NCBI RefSeq assembly: GCF_000403135.1
Contig: NZ_AQPN01000043.1
Coordinates: 85,577 to 149,576 of the forward strand
From: Arcticibacter svalbardensis MN12-7
GTDB lineage: Bacteria > Bacteroidota > Bacteroidia > Sphingobacteriales > Sphingobacteriaceae
DNA: 64,000 bases
Direction: 5' to 3'
Positions 1 to 9,104 of this stretch are shown here, one piece after another. Made by a program: the position numbers and the translations under genes. The notes under the pieces were generated by a model. That model was not told the origin of the DNA. It worked only from the letters and a program-made list of their open reading frames with translations, and did no database searches. How positions within the stretch are numbered: position 1 is the stretch's first letter; the number at the start of each line of letters is the position of its first letter.

Positions 1-2394
1 GTGGCTAAGTCCATCACCGCAGATATGCCTTATGGGTTTGCGGGAGGCCTGGTTATGATCACTACCAAATCGGTTCCTGAAAACAATTTTGTATCAATAA
101 GCGCAGGCTCTTCTTACAACAGCCGCACCATTGGTAAAGACTTTCTTGGATATGGACGTGGCAAGTACGACTATTTAGGTTTTGATGATGGAGGTAGAGA
201 TCATTTCCCTGATGGTATGCTGAACTTGGTTGGCAAATTTGACCCGACAAAGGATGACAGTCAAAATGAAATTACAGCCGCTCAAGTTGCTGAACAGAAC
301 AAACGTATAGGAGGAACAGAGCGCTTAGGTGCGCGCCGTTTTAAACCTGTGTCATCACAAAATTACCAACTGAGTTTGGGCAGGACCTATTCACTTGACA
401 GTACCAAAGTACGCCGCCTTGGTTTTATAGGCTCGTTAAGTTACCGTAATACACAAACCAATGATTATGTATCCAGCATACGCCGGGGAGATTGGGCTCG
501 CGAACCAACACGTGGGGATGACCTAACTGATAAGAATTCTGGGAATATATATGGGTTTAATACTACTTTGGGGCTCATGTTAAACGGTGGTTATAAAACG
601 GAAAAGCATCAGATCAATAGCTATAATCTATATACCCGGATATTTGATAATCAGTTTAGCCGCTTTACCGGCTGGACATTTGAGAATCCGAAGAATGATG
701 ACAACATGAAATTTCCTAAGATACTAGAAGATGAAAGACCCAAATTCACAGATTTACTTCAGAATAAAGTAAGTGGCACCCATCGTGTAAATTCATTCAC
801 TTTTGAGTGGGGCCTTGCCAGGACTACCATAAAATCTGTAGAACGTGATGCGATTTCGGCCGAACAGGGCTTCAGGGAAACTGCAAATGGCGTATTTTAT
901 ATTTATTCGATAGGTAATATAAGCGATCCGGGAGCCGGCCCACTGCACCGTGATGAATACCTTTATAAAGAGGATAACCTTGACGCGTTATTTAGCGCAG
1001 CCTATGATTTTAAGCTCGGCAAAACCAGGCATACCTTAAAAGCAGGTACTAACTATTTAAAAAAGCATGCATTTTACGATTGGCAGATACTTCCAATAGC
1101 AATGGGGCGAAATTCCACCGTTCCAATCGAATTACTTCCTATCCAGGAGTGGGGCAACTACATGAGCATGGAGAACACCGGAAATAGTTTATTCTACTAT
1201 AAGCAGGATTATACCTTAAATAAATTTGAGGCTAAAAGCTTAAATAAGGGGGCGTTTGTCATGTTAGATCATAAGTTGCTGCCCGGCCTTCGTATGGTGT
1301 GGGGAGGCAGGGCCGAATACTTCAAGCTGGATACTATAGTAAATTCAGCCAGTAAACTGGCGGACAAGAATAGTCAAATATTTTTTGCAGAAAAAAAGGA
1401 TTGGTATTTTCTGCCATCGGCCAACCTGACCTACTCTCCTATAAAGGACCTCAACCTGCGTGCATCCTATGCCAAGGCAGCTGTTCGTCCGGGAATGATG
1501 GAAAATTCTAGATTCTCGCGTTTCAACCCCAACTACGGATCTGTTGTGAGAAGTAATGGGGTTAGCAGTACCCTTATTGATAATTACGATGCTAAGATAG
1601 AGCTATTTCCAGGTGCAGGTGAAATATTGTCGGCAGCTTATTTCTATAAGTATTTTGATAAACCGGCAGAGTATTACCGGTTAGATAATGAAAATAATGG
1701 CAGGGGTTACATTACAATTTCAAATTCTGATTGGGCAAAGGTAAGAGGATGGGAATTTGAGCTGCGAAAAAATTTAAATTTTCTGTATGATGGAGCTTCA
1801 TTTCTAAAGGACGTGTACGTTAGCGGTAACCTCACCCTTCAAAAATCAAAGGTAAGGGCGAGAGAGATACAGTATGGGAAAAGTTCTGACGGCTTAGATT
1901 CGATGTATTATAAATACTTAAAATATCCACGCGCACTATATGGACAGGTACCACTATTATACAACGCAGGCATACAATACGCAGGAAAAAAACTGGGTTT
2001 GAACGCTAGCTTGAACCATGCAGGTTATAAAACATTTATTACCGGGATATCTCCCAACTATGTTGAATATGAACGACCGCGTACCCAAATGGACGCGCAG
2101 GTAAGCTATATATTTTTTAAAGGAAAAATGCAAACGAAGCTTAATATGAGCAATTTGCTTGATGCCCCCTTCCGTTATTTCATTAATGATCCAACAACCT
2201 TTGAAATAAAACCGGGAAATGAAGGTGAGTTGAATTTGGAATGGAACGAAGCATACGCTTATAAATTTGGTTTCTCTGAAAAATTTGAAGAAGGGTATAC
2301 GGATCAGGTTACCAATAGGCTGGTTGGTGACAGGCAAACGGCTACCCGCTATACGGGCCGTACATTTAGTCTTTCCTTATCCTATAATTTTTAA
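1..2394 (+). CDS. TonB-dependent outer-membrane receptor, 5' end outside window
   Basis: This is the C-terminal 797 residues of a TonB-dependent receptor, an outer-membrane transporter that takes up a nutrient using energy from TonB. The first visible residues (about 11-23, ending AGGLVMITTK) match the end of a plug domain. The rest is long alternating beta-strand sequence rich in Tyr, Asn and Gly, as in the 22-strand barrel, and the last residue is Phe, typical of barrel proteins assembled by BAM. The open frame runs from base 1, so the GTG there is not a reliable start; the signal peptide and most of the plug lie upstream. The substrate cannot be told from sequence. A lipoprotein gene follows 12 bases after the stop and is probably co-transcribed. 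Confidence 0.88.
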   Translation: MAKSITADMPYGFAGGLVMITTKSVPENNFVSISAGSSYNSRTIGKDFLGYGRGKYDYLGFDDGGRDHFPDGMLNLVGKFDPTKDDSQNEITAAQVAEQNKRIGGTERLGARRFKPVSSQNYQLSLGRTYSLDSTKVRRLGFIGSLSYRNTQTNDYVSSIRRGDWAREPTRGDDLTDKNSGNIYGFNTTLGLMLNGGYKTEKHQINSYNLYTRIFDNQFSRFTGWTFENPKNDDNMKFPKILEDERPKFTDLLQNKVSGTHRVNSFTFEWGLARTTIKSVERDAISAEQGFRETANGVFYIYSIGNISDPGAGPLHRDEYLYKEDNLDALFSAAYDFKLGKTRHTLKAGTNYLKKHAFYDWQILPIAMGRNSTVPIELLPIQEWGNYMSMENTGNSLFYYKQDYTLNKFEAKSLNKGAFVMLDHKLLPGLRMVWGGRAEYFKLDTIVNSASKLADKNSQIFFAEKKDWYFLPSANLTYSPIKDLNLRASYAKAAVRPGMMENSRFSRFNPNYGSVVRSNGVSSTLIDNYDAKIELFPGAGEILSAAYFYKYFDKPAEYYRLDNENNGRGYITISNSDWAKVRGWEFELRKNLNFLYDGASFLKDVYVSGNLTLQKSKVRAREIQYGKSSDGLDSMYYKYLKYPRALYGQVPLLYNAGIQYAGKKLGLNASLNHAGYKTFITGISPNYVEYERPRTQMDAQVSYIFFKGKMQTKLNMSNLLDAPFRYFINDPTTFEIKPGNEGELNLEWNEAYAYKFGFSEKFEEGYTDQVTNRLVGDRQTATRYTGRTFSLSLSYNF

Positions 2395-2406
2395 TTGAAG
2401 TACATC

Positions 2407-3231
2407 ATGATCAAAAAAATTAGAATAATATATCTGGCAACTATCCTGCCTGTATTGCTGTTAAGTGCGTGTGAAAAGGACGGAACTCCTATGCTCCCAG
2501 CTATAAAAGCTTTTAATGAAAATTTTAACATTAGCGGCTTTGTAATAGGAGATACCATTGTACAATATTTTGATAACGTTAAAATACGTGAATATTACGG
2601 TCAGGTAAGAACCGTTAGGACAGGAAACCAGCTAGCCTTTACAACGGATGAAATCAACATGGAATTGAAAAGAAAAAGCACAGGAGAGACCATTTATCGC
2701 CAGACATTCAACATCAACGACAAGCAAAGTATTGTTCCCCCGTTCTACTTTGACGGACTGAAGTTTAATGAGGGATACGCCTACCCTGTTCCGAAGGAAA
2801 ATGAATATACAGCTAATTTTTATGTGGAGAGCAATGGTAGTTCGGCTCCTGTAGACATCAACATTGAGGTGCTCGAGTACTATGAGGATAGTACGAAGCC
2901 CGACCCTATAGTCGTTGTACATACCACTACTATTCCGTTAGCCGAAAATGTGCAGCCAGGGAGTTGGACACCCTACCTGAAAATTCCAGTTCCTATGGTA
3001 ATTCCAGAACAAGACGATCACTATTTATATCCGATTGTTGTGGTCAGAGATTCAAAGACCAAAGACTACTACATCAGTAAAAACAGGGATATGAGCGTAA
3101 TTTCCCTTGAGATCCCCTACGATGGCGTTTCGCCAGGTAAGGTTCAAAGTATCTACCTAAACCGGAAAACGAGCATAGAAAAAGTTACATACCTGGAGTC
3201 TTTTGATCTGGTGCAGCTTTTTCCGAGATAA
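2407..3231 (+). CDS. Surface lipoprotein of unknown family, partner of the TonB receptor
   Basis: This 274-residue protein begins with a lipoprotein signal (MIKK, a hydrophobic stretch, then LLLSAC with the lipid-carrying Cys at residue 22), so it should be anchored in the outer membrane. I chose the ATG at 2407 rather than an in-frame TTG at 2395, because the lysine-rich signal peptide begins there. No conserved domain was recognised; the body is predicted beta-rich with many Val, Tyr and Thr residues. Its position 12 bases after the receptor gene is the usual place for a surface lipoprotein that helps a TonB receptor catch its ligand, but that role is inferred from position only. Confidence 0.72.
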   Translation: MIKKIRIIYLATILPVLLLSACEKDGTPMLPAIKAFNENFNISGFVIGDTIVQYFDNVKIREYYGQVRTVRTGNQLAFTTDEINMELKRKSTGETIYRQTFNINDKQSIVPPFYFDGLKFNEGYAYPVPKENEYTANFYVESNGSSAPVDINIEVLEYYEDSTKPDPIVVVHTTTIPLAENVQPGSWTPYLKIPVPMVIPEQDDHYLYPIVVVRDSKTKDYYISKNRDMSVISLEIPYDGVSPGKVQSIYLNRKTSIEKVTYLESFDLVQLFPR

Positions 3232-3260
3232 TGGAGCTTTGCGAATTAATTATATGAAGA

Positions 3261-3584
3261 ATGCATGGAATTAGTAAAAGCCGGCATGAGCATTTACACA
3301 ATGCTTTGCTGCAAATGGAGGAATTGTTAGCAAGCAATGGTCGGGATTCCGGATTTTCACAGCAAGCAGTGGATTACAACCTGGAACTGGAAGCCATGTA
3401 CCAAAATTATGAACAGCTGTTGAAAGAGTTATCAAGGCAGATTACAGCCTATGAGATTTTGTACAGCGAGGTGAAGGTGCAATTTCTTGGGAAAAAGCTG
3501 AAAGAACTGAAAAAGAGAATTCAAGCCGAAAAGCCTGCTTATTTAGTATTGCAAGCAAGCATCAAACTGGCTTATTGCACCTAA
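3261..3584 (+). CDS. Small coiled-coil hypothetical protein
   Basis: This encodes a 107-residue soluble protein with no recognised family. Residues about 45-90 are rich in Leu, Glu and Lys with heptad-like spacing, suggesting a coiled coil. It starts 29 bases after the lipoprotein stop and is followed at once by a terminator-like hairpin, which supports a real gene at the end of the receptor transcript. Function unknown. Confidence 0.5.
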   Translation: MHGISKSRHEHLHNALLQMEELLASNGRDSGFSQQAVDYNLELEAMYQNYEQLLKELSRQITAYEILYSEVKVQFLGKKLKELKKRIQAEKPAYLVLQASIKLAYCT

Positions 3585-3596
3585 CCTGAAAAAAAC

Positions 3597-3623
3597 AAAT
3601 CAGCACTACAATGGTGCTGATTT
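3597..3623 (+). terminator. Likely intrinsic terminator after the coiled-coil gene
   Basis: A perfect 10-base inverted repeat (AAATCAGCAC / GTGCTGATTT) with a 7-base loop lies 12 bases after the stop codon of the gene ending at 3584. An A-rich stretch precedes it. It probably ends the receptor-lipoprotein transcript. Confidence 0.55.
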
Positions 3624-3705
3624 AACTACAATTAAGTAGCTCCCGTTTAACGCAAATCAATTTAAATGTTTTGTTTAACAAAGTTCTAGAGATTATACGA
3701 ATCAA

Positions 3706-3987
3706 TCATTTTATTGGCGTTAAGATTCCCTTCAGCATAAATTCAATCTCTTTCAAAAATTTGATATTATTTTTCAAGTCTCCGATAAGATTCTCTGGAG
3801 AAGCTTGATCTATTAAAGTATCAGAGATAATTTGAGTTTGCACGACCAAGTCAGGTACAGAAGCCGGCATGAAAAGTTTACAAGAGTCGAAAAATGATTG
3901 AATTTCTTGAACGTTAACAAAATAACCTTTGCCGTCGATACTGATAATAGGTTTTTGTACCTCTACATTTAGGATTATTGTTTCCAT
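3706..3987 (-). CDS. Hypothetical protein, 93 aa
   Basis: This encodes a 93-residue protein without signal peptide or membrane segment. It starts METIILNVEVQKP and has a predicted N-terminal beta hairpin followed by helices. No family recognised. It stands alone on the minus strand, opposite in direction to the receptor group. The regular mix of charged and hydrophobic residues makes it more likely real than a chance frame. Confidence 0.45.
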   Translation of the reverse strand: METIILNVEVQKPIISIDGKGYFVNVQEIQSFFDSCKLFMPASVPDLVVQTQIISDTLIDQASPENLIGDLKNNIKFLKEIEFMLKGILTPIK

Positions 3988-4143
3988 GATTTAATATAAG
4001 ACTTGAATTGTTTATCAATTCTCTGATCACTTAAGCTCAGGTTCTTCCTTTTACTTCATCCAGGATAAAAAGGTTTCGATGTTTATAAGAAAATAGGAAC
4101 GCTGCAGACTAACAATTAGTTATTTTATAATGAACCATGGAGT

Positions 4144-4719
4144 TTAAACCCTTACCGAGCCACGAAAGCCCCTGGCGGCATAATAAGATTCTGCACCATT
4201 GTGATATACAAAGACAGTGTCATAACGATAGTCAGCAAAGATGGCACCACCAAGGTTTCTAATTACAGAAGGTGTCATGATCCAACTCGATGTTTTATTG
4301 TCAAAATTTCCCAGTTTTTGTAAATCCCGATATTGTTCTTCTGTTAAAAGCTCAATGCCAATAGAAGCGGCCATATCAATCGCAGTATTTGCCGGTTTAA
4401 ATTCTTTCCTCGACTCGAGTGCTTTACGGTCGTAGCAAACACTTCTGCGACCCTTGGGACTTTCAGCTGAACAATCATAAAAAATATATTCGTCCGTCTT
4501 TGTATCATAGCCAACAACGTCAGGTTCACCACCAGTTACTTCCATTTCGTTAATTGTCCAAAGTTTTTCGGTATTAGCGACTAGCTTTGCTTGTACGTTA
4601 GCCCATTCAAGATTTTTATGGCGGTTCATGTGTTTCTCATAACGAACTTTCAATACGCCGAGTAAACCTTCATTCTGTTCTGGTGACAACTCTTTTTTAT
4701 TGCTTTTCATATTATTCAT
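4144..4719 (-). CDS. DUF4256 domain protein
   Basis: This 191-residue protein matches the DUF4256 family as I remember it along its whole length, including the MEVTGGEPDVVG and FYDCSAESPKGRRS segments and the C-terminal FVYHNGAESYYAARGFRG. DUF4256 proteins are cytoplasmic, of about this length, and have no established function. A second ATG (residue 4, at 4710) is an equally good start. The gene is monocistronic here. Confidence 0.82.
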   Translation of the reverse strand: MNNMKSNKKELSPEQNEGLLGVLKVRYEKHMNRHKNLEWANVQAKLVANTEKLWTINEMEVTGGEPDVVGYDTKTDEYIFYDCSAESPKGRRSVCYDRKALESRKEFKPANTAIDMAASIGIELLTEEQYRDLQKLGNFDNKTSSWIMTPSVIRNLGGAIFADYRYDTVFVYHNGAESYYAARGFRGSVRV

Positions 4720-5093
4720 TCTTTAATGTTACGCAGTTCGATTGATAGGTATGTAATTCTGTTGTAGGAGTATAACCATTGGAAGATAATTTGAACTATC
4801 CACCGCAGCTACCCGTATACATGCCTGGTAATCATAAAAAAGAGTGTTAAAGCTTTCTTTATTGCCATATGTATAAGATTTCAAAATAAAATTAATAAAT
4901 ATTTAATTCATTATCCCAAGAGAAATTCATGCATAATAAGAGTAAAATGAATCTAGAGAGCAGGCTATTGCATAATTTAAGCCGTACAGATACGCCTTTC
5001 CGTCAAATGAGACAATTAGATTGTATAATCCTTCCAATAATTAAGTAGTATTGACTGAACTTCCAAAATTTAAAAAAGCAATCATTTAATAAA
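4720..5093. other. Gene-poor stretch between DUF4256 and the broken AraC gene
   Basis: No convincing gene. On the minus strand an open frame of about 50 codons ends near 4729 (containing NKESFNTLFYDYQACIRVAA) but has no clear start and no recognised family; it may be a decayed gene tail. The right half is AT-rich and probably holds the promoter of the AraC-type gene that begins at 5094. Confidence 0.35.
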
Positions 5094-5654
5094 ATGAAAC
5101 TACACATCAAAAATATGGTTTCGGTTCGCTGCAAAATGATTGTCAAACAAGAACTAAAAAATCTTGGGCTTCATTTTATCATAGTCGAATTAGGCGAAGT
5201 TGAAATAATGGAAAACATAAAGGGTGAGCAATTGGAGCAGGTAAAAATCGCTTTGCTTCAATCCGGACTGGAGCTATTAGATAACAAAAGATCGGTATTG
5301 ATTGAATAAATCAAAAACACGATTGTTGACATGGTTCATACAGATGGGTTGATTAACATGACTTTTTCTGATTATTTAAGCGGCAAACTGAATCACGACT
5401 ATACCTACCTGGCAAATTTGTTTTCGGAGATACAAGGCACTACCATTGAGCAATTTATCATTTCGCATAAGATTGAAAGGATAAAAGAGCTCATTATTTA
5501 TGATGAATTAAATATCACTGAGATTGCCTGGAAAATGAATTACAAAAGTGTGGCGCATTTATCAAACCAATTTAAAAAAGTAACAGGACTATCACCCTCA
5601 CATTTTAAACAACTGAAGGATAAAAGAAGAAGTCCTATTGAAGACATTGGATAA
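5094..5654 (+). pseudogene. AraC-family regulator interrupted by an in-frame TAA
   Basis: Two open frames (5094-5309 and 5331-5654) lie in the same reading phase and are separated only by a TAA at 5307-5309 and seven sense codons. Read through, they give one protein of about 186 residues. The N-terminal part (IIVELGEVEIMENI) resembles the small N-terminal region of short AraC-type regulators common in Bacteroidota. The C-terminal part carries both helix-turn-helix units: TYLANLFSEIQGTTIEQFI and ITEIAWKMNYKSVAHLSNQF. The stop sits in RSVLIE*IKN where relatives, as I recall them, read LIEKIKN, so a single AAA to TAA change explains it. The C-terminal half could still be made from the ATG at 5331, since it holds the complete DNA-binding domain. 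Confidence 0.8.
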
Positions 5655-5817
5655 TTGGATACACAAACGTCAATTATATCAGACGAGCTGCCTGCAACTG
5701 ATTTAACAGAAGATGTTTAACGTTCAAAAGCATCAAAATTCTGGTTGACAAGGCAGAACTTTCAAATCAATCAATTACCCTCTTAAATTATATAGAATAG
5801 CAATTGTTTAAACACAA

Positions 5818-6071
5818 ATGGTAACAAATAAATCATCGAAGGAAGGCGCATTATTAATTGCCAGGAAGGAACTTGCTTTTCAGGATGAGGAAAAAGAAAA
5901 GAGAGCGGTTGAACTGATTATCGCCAATTTAGAGCTGGCTTATCAAGATGAAGAAAAGAAAAACGGGCTGCCGAATTAAGCATTGCCAATAAAGAACTTA
6001 TATTTCAGAATTATGAAAAAGAAAAACGGGCGGCTGAACTGATCATTGCCAATATTATAATTGGCGTTTAA
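5818..6071 (+). pseudogene. Remnant of a PAS/histidine-kinase linker with 63-base repeats
   Basis: From the ATG at 5818 the frame reads about three copies of a 21-residue unit of the form IANKELAFQNEEKEKRAAEL. This is the linker repeat often seen between sensor and kinase domains of Bacteroidota histidine kinases. The second copy loses one A in a poly-A run near 5950 (EEKKNGLPN then stop), and the third copy continues intact in another frame up to a TAA at 6069-6071. No PAS, HisKA or ATPase domain remains on either side. It is a frameshifted fragment of a lost kinase gene. Confidence 0.72.
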
Positions 6072-6288
6072 TTATGTGGTTAAAGTGCAATTAATAATTA
6101 AGCTTCCAAGTGCTAAATGATTTTATTAATAATCAGCCCTTGATATCTTGATTGGTTTGGTATGTTAATAATCAAGTAAATTATGATATAATGATTAGAG
6201 AAATTCTATCTGTATAATTGCTGGTCTTTCTGATATTCTACACCATGCTCTTTAAGATAATTAACACCAAATTTACTCATCAAATAAG

Positions 6289-7083
6289 TCAACTCCTGGA
6301 CGGCAAGACCAGGCTCTTTTTGCAACTTGCTATAAGTATAATAGTAACTGAAACGATTAATAAGAAAGGCATGAGTATCATAAAACCACTATATTGTTCA
6401 TGGTTAGTTGTTACCTTCAATAAACTGGAGTGATTGCCCCCTGCAGTTCTTGGAATGAGTTCCTGCGCGTAATTCCATCCTAAATGAATTCCAACAGGCA
6501 TGACAAGCCTTTTTGTTTTGATGTAAGTCAGCCCAAATAAAATAGATCCAAGACCGGTAGTCAGCATTACTTTACCAGCATCGGTAACAGACATGGTATG
6601 ATCGAGATGCATTAAGCCAAAAGGGATAACAATAAACAGTTGTGCAAGCCAGGGTGTAAAGTTTTTCAACAATGTCTGGAAAGGATATCCCCTGAAGACA
6701 AATTCCTGTACAAAGGCTGACCATAGACACATCAAAAAGGTTACAATTAGATAAATGGGGTCAATATGCTGGTTAAATGTCCATTTATCCTGAGTCAGAT
6801 ATAGTGTAATTATCGTAGTGCAGATTAACATAAGAATGCCTATTCCCAGTCCTAAATAAAAGTCATATCCATCTTGTCTTTTTGTTGGAAAGAATCCAAG
6901 CGATAATAATGACGTTCCTTCAGTTCTTAGAAGATACCAACTTATGATCAAAGAAACTAAAAAGAAGAAAATAAAGTCATTGATCACCGGCACTATGCCT
7001 GCAATAAAAGTAGCCATACAAAGTACTGAAAAATAAATCAATACTTTTAATAATGCTTGCAATTTGTTTAATCGTGTTTTCAT
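6289..7083 (-). CDS. CPBP (CAAX/Abi) family membrane protein
   Basis: This is a 264-residue inner-membrane protein with about eight hydrophobic segments and the CPBP layout: motif 1 around QEFVFRG (residues 126-132), motif 2 FGLMHLDH (His159), and motif 3 HLGWN (His200, Asn204). CPBP proteins are intramembrane glutamic proteases related to Rce1, or non-proteolytic relatives, with roles in bacteriocin immunity or protein processing. Motif 1 is normally EExxxR; here the first Glu is Gln126, with Glu127 and Arg131 kept. That could mean altered or lost protease activity, or a subfamily variant. It is divergent from the LytS-type kinase gene and shares a 222-base intergenic region with it. Confidence 0.78.
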   Translation of the reverse strand: MKTRLNKLQALLKVLIYFSVLCMATFIAGIVPVINDFIFFFLVSLIISWYLLRTEGTSLLSLGFFPTKRQDGYDFYLGLGIGILMLICTTIITLYLTQDKWTFNQHIDPIYLIVTFLMCLWSAFVQEFVFRGYPFQTLLKNFTPWLAQLFIVIPFGLMHLDHTMSVTDAGKVMLTTGLGSILFGLTYIKTKRLVMPVGIHLGWNYAQELIPRTAGGNHSSLLKVTTNHEQYSGFMILMPFLLIVSVTIILIASCKKSLVLPSRS

Positions 7084-7264
7084 ACGTCTGTTGTATTGAA
7101 GTAAAGTGCGCTTTTTAAAAGTTGCGCGTCAATTTAAATCGACAATAGAATTAAATCTTTCGACTAAACCCACATAAAGCGCCATAAAGCAATCTGCTTC
7201 TTTTTCAAAAAGCTATATTGCTCATACGACATCATTGGTCGAAAACTTTCCGGCTTTCATCGTT

Positions 7265-7272
7265 TATATTTG
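7265..7272 (+). promoter_or_regulatory. Candidate -7 promoter box for the LytS/LytTR operon
   Basis: TATATTTG is a perfect match to the Bacteroidota -7 consensus TAnnTTTG. It lies 33 bases before the ATG at 7306. It overlaps an upstream in-frame TTG at 7270, so transcription would begin after that TTG, which supports the ATG at 7306 as the real start. No clear -33 TTTG was found at the ideal spacing. Confidence 0.4.
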
Positions 7273-7305
7273 TTGCATCATCAGTTAAAAGCCGATATTT
7301 TGTGC

Positions 7306-8415
7306 ATGAAAATAACATCAGTTATAGAAAAGATTTACACGAATCCTTATTTGAGAATAATGCTGCACTTCTTTTTTTGGTTATTCATGTTTGGTATCAG
7401 GTTATATCTTACCAATGTATCCTTTAATGTATACAGAGGTTTTTCCTCTGAAGCCTATGTCTACATTAGTTTAAGCAGCACATTACTCATGACCACATTT
7501 TATTATGCTTTTATGTATGCTATTGTACCTAACTTGATACTTAAAAGAAAGTACCTGCTTAGCGGATTAAGTATCCTGCTTTTAATAATTTCATACACTA
7601 TTGCCGATGCTTACGCTGAAATAAACCTGATACAAAATTGTAAAACTTGCCTTTCCGTGCTCCATAAGTTTAACTCAAATTATGAAAGTTATTTAAACCG
7701 GGGATTGATCAATGTTATATTAACAAGATTATTAAGTTTAGGAACACCTATGACTTTACTGTTTGCGTTATGCATCCCGTTTAGTATAAAAATGACGCTG
7801 CAGGCTTACAGAGATAAAATTCGCTCGCTACAATTAGCTAAAGAGAATCTGCAGCTTGAATTCAGCTTTTTAAAATCACAGTTTAATCCTCATTTCCTCT
7901 TTAATTCTATGAACAATATTTATGGGCTGATTATCAGCGGTGATACAGAAAGATCAGCAGCATTAGTGGCCCGTCTTTCCGAATTTTTACGATATGCATT
8001 ATACGATTCTGAACACGAAGTAATGCCTGTTGAAAAAGAAGTTAAACTGCTAAAAGATTATATCGAACTAGAAAAAATAAGGCTGAATGATGCCAAAGTT
8101 CATTTTGAATGTACTTTAGATAACAATGATTACAACTTAGCTCCATTACTTTTAATACCCTTAATTGAAAATGCCTTTAAATATAGTTCTGATACACCTG
8201 CCTCATTTATTCATATTTCCATGAGCATTTTAAATGGACATCTAAGTTTTACTATAGACAATAGTATTGATCCGGACAAGCAAGTAATTACTGGAGGAAT
8301 AGGTTTATGCAATTTCACAAAAAGACTAAAGCTTTATTATAAAGAAAGATACAAGTATGAAGTAGGCATTTTAAATAATAAATATTCGGTTAATTTAATA
8401 ATTCAGATAACATGA
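7306..8415 (+). CDS. LytS/YehU-type sensor histidine kinase
   Basis: This 369-residue protein is an inner-membrane sensor kinase. Four hydrophobic segments fill the N-terminal half. A His_kinase domain follows with the QFNPHFLFNS motif, phospho-acceptor His near residue 196, and a short HATPase domain (LIPLIENAFKYS, GGIGLCNFTKRL). It phosphorylates the LytTR regulator encoded next, whose ATG overlaps this stop by four bases (ATGA), implying translational coupling. The family lacks a large sensory domain, so the signal is unknown. The start is the ATG at 7306, since a longer TTG version would begin inside the likely promoter. Confidence 0.86.
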   Translation: MKITSVIEKIYTNPYLRIMLHFFFWLFMFGIRLYLTNVSFNVYRGFSSEAYVYISLSSTLLMTTFYYAFMYAIVPNLILKRKYLLSGLSILLLIISYTIADAYAEINLIQNCKTCLSVLHKFNSNYESYLNRGLINVILTRLLSLGTPMTLLFALCIPFSIKMTLQAYRDKIRSLQLAKENLQLEFSFLKSQFNPHFLFNSMNNIYGLIISGDTERSAALVARLSEFLRYALYDSEHEVMPVEKEVKLLKDYIELEKIRLNDAKVHFECTLDNNDYNLAPLLLIPLIENAFKYSSDTPASFIHISMSILNGHLSFTIDNSIDPDKQVITGGIGLCNFTKRLKLYYKERYKYEVGILNNKYSVNLIIQIT

Positions 8416-9104
8416 GATTAAACTGCATAATTGTAGATGATGAACCTATAGCAAGGGATATACTTCAAAGTTATATTGAGAAAATACCGGAATTAAATCT
8501 AGTTAAAAGCTGCAAGAACGCAGTGGAAGCATATGAAGCTTTATATGAATTCTCAGTAGATCTTATTTTCATGGATATACAAATGCCTGTTATTACCGGA
8601 ATTGAATTCTTAAGATCTCTACGCAAATCTCCTTTAGTGATCTTTACTACTGCATACTCCAAATTTGCTGTTGAAGGTTTTGAACTTGACTCCGTAGATT
8701 ATTTACTTAAACCAATTATTTTTGAGCGCTTTTATCAAGCTGTACAAAAAGCGCTTGAAAGAATTGCCATTCGTCCTCAATCAACAGAAAAGATGCCAAT
8801 TACGAATGATTATATTTTCATAAAACAGGATGCTAAGCTTGTAAAGATTAACTACTGCGATATCGAATACATTCAGGCTGAAAAGGACTTTTGCTCCATT
8901 TATGGAGGCAAAAAAAGACTACTTGCTAGTTTAAATTTGAAGTTATTTGAACAAATGCTGCCGCCTCATAAATTCTTACGTATTCATCGATCCTACATAA
9001 TCAATCTGGATAAAATTAAAGCCTTGACAGGCAATAGGATAGAATTAACTACTATGGAAATTCCAGTGGGCGCAAATTACAGGGAATTACTAAAAAAAAA
9101 TTAG
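8412..9104 (+). CDS. LytTR-family response regulator
   Basis: This is a 230-residue two-domain regulator. Residues 1-120 are a receiver domain with acidic pocket Asp9/Asp10, phospho-acceptor Asp55 in FMDIQMP and the conserved Lys in LLKPI. Residues about 130-230 are a LytTR DNA-binding domain (FIKQDAKLVKI, YIQAEKDFCSIYG, FLRIHRSYIINLDKI). It should bind direct repeats upstream of its targets when phosphorylated by the partner kinase. The pair forms a two-gene operon; targets are not evident in the neighbourhood. Confidence 0.88.
   Translation: MRLNCIIVDDEPIARDILQSYIEKIPELNLVKSCKNAVEAYEALYEFSVDLIFMDIQMPVITGIEFLRSLRKSPLVIFTTAYSKFAVEGFELDSVDYLLKPIIFERFYQAVQKALERIAIRPQSTEKMPITNDYIFIKQDAKLVKINYCDIEYIQAEKDFCSIYGGKKRLLASLNLKLFEQMLPPHKFLRIHRSYIINLDKIKALTGNRIELTTMEIPVGANYRELLKKN

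Noticed and set aside
1957..2337. 126-codon frame opposite the TonB receptor
   Set aside because: It is antisense to a confident coding region, has no family resemblance and shows no promoter.
5331..5654. The C-terminal AraC half as an independent normal gene
   Set aside because: The two frames are in the same phase with only a stop and seven codons between them, and the upstream half resembles the family N-terminus, so an interrupted gene explains it better.
7270..7305. TTG start for a longer LytS-type kinase
   Set aside because: The TTG overlaps a perfect -7 promoter box, so the transcript would start after it, and the extra residues do not extend the family match.
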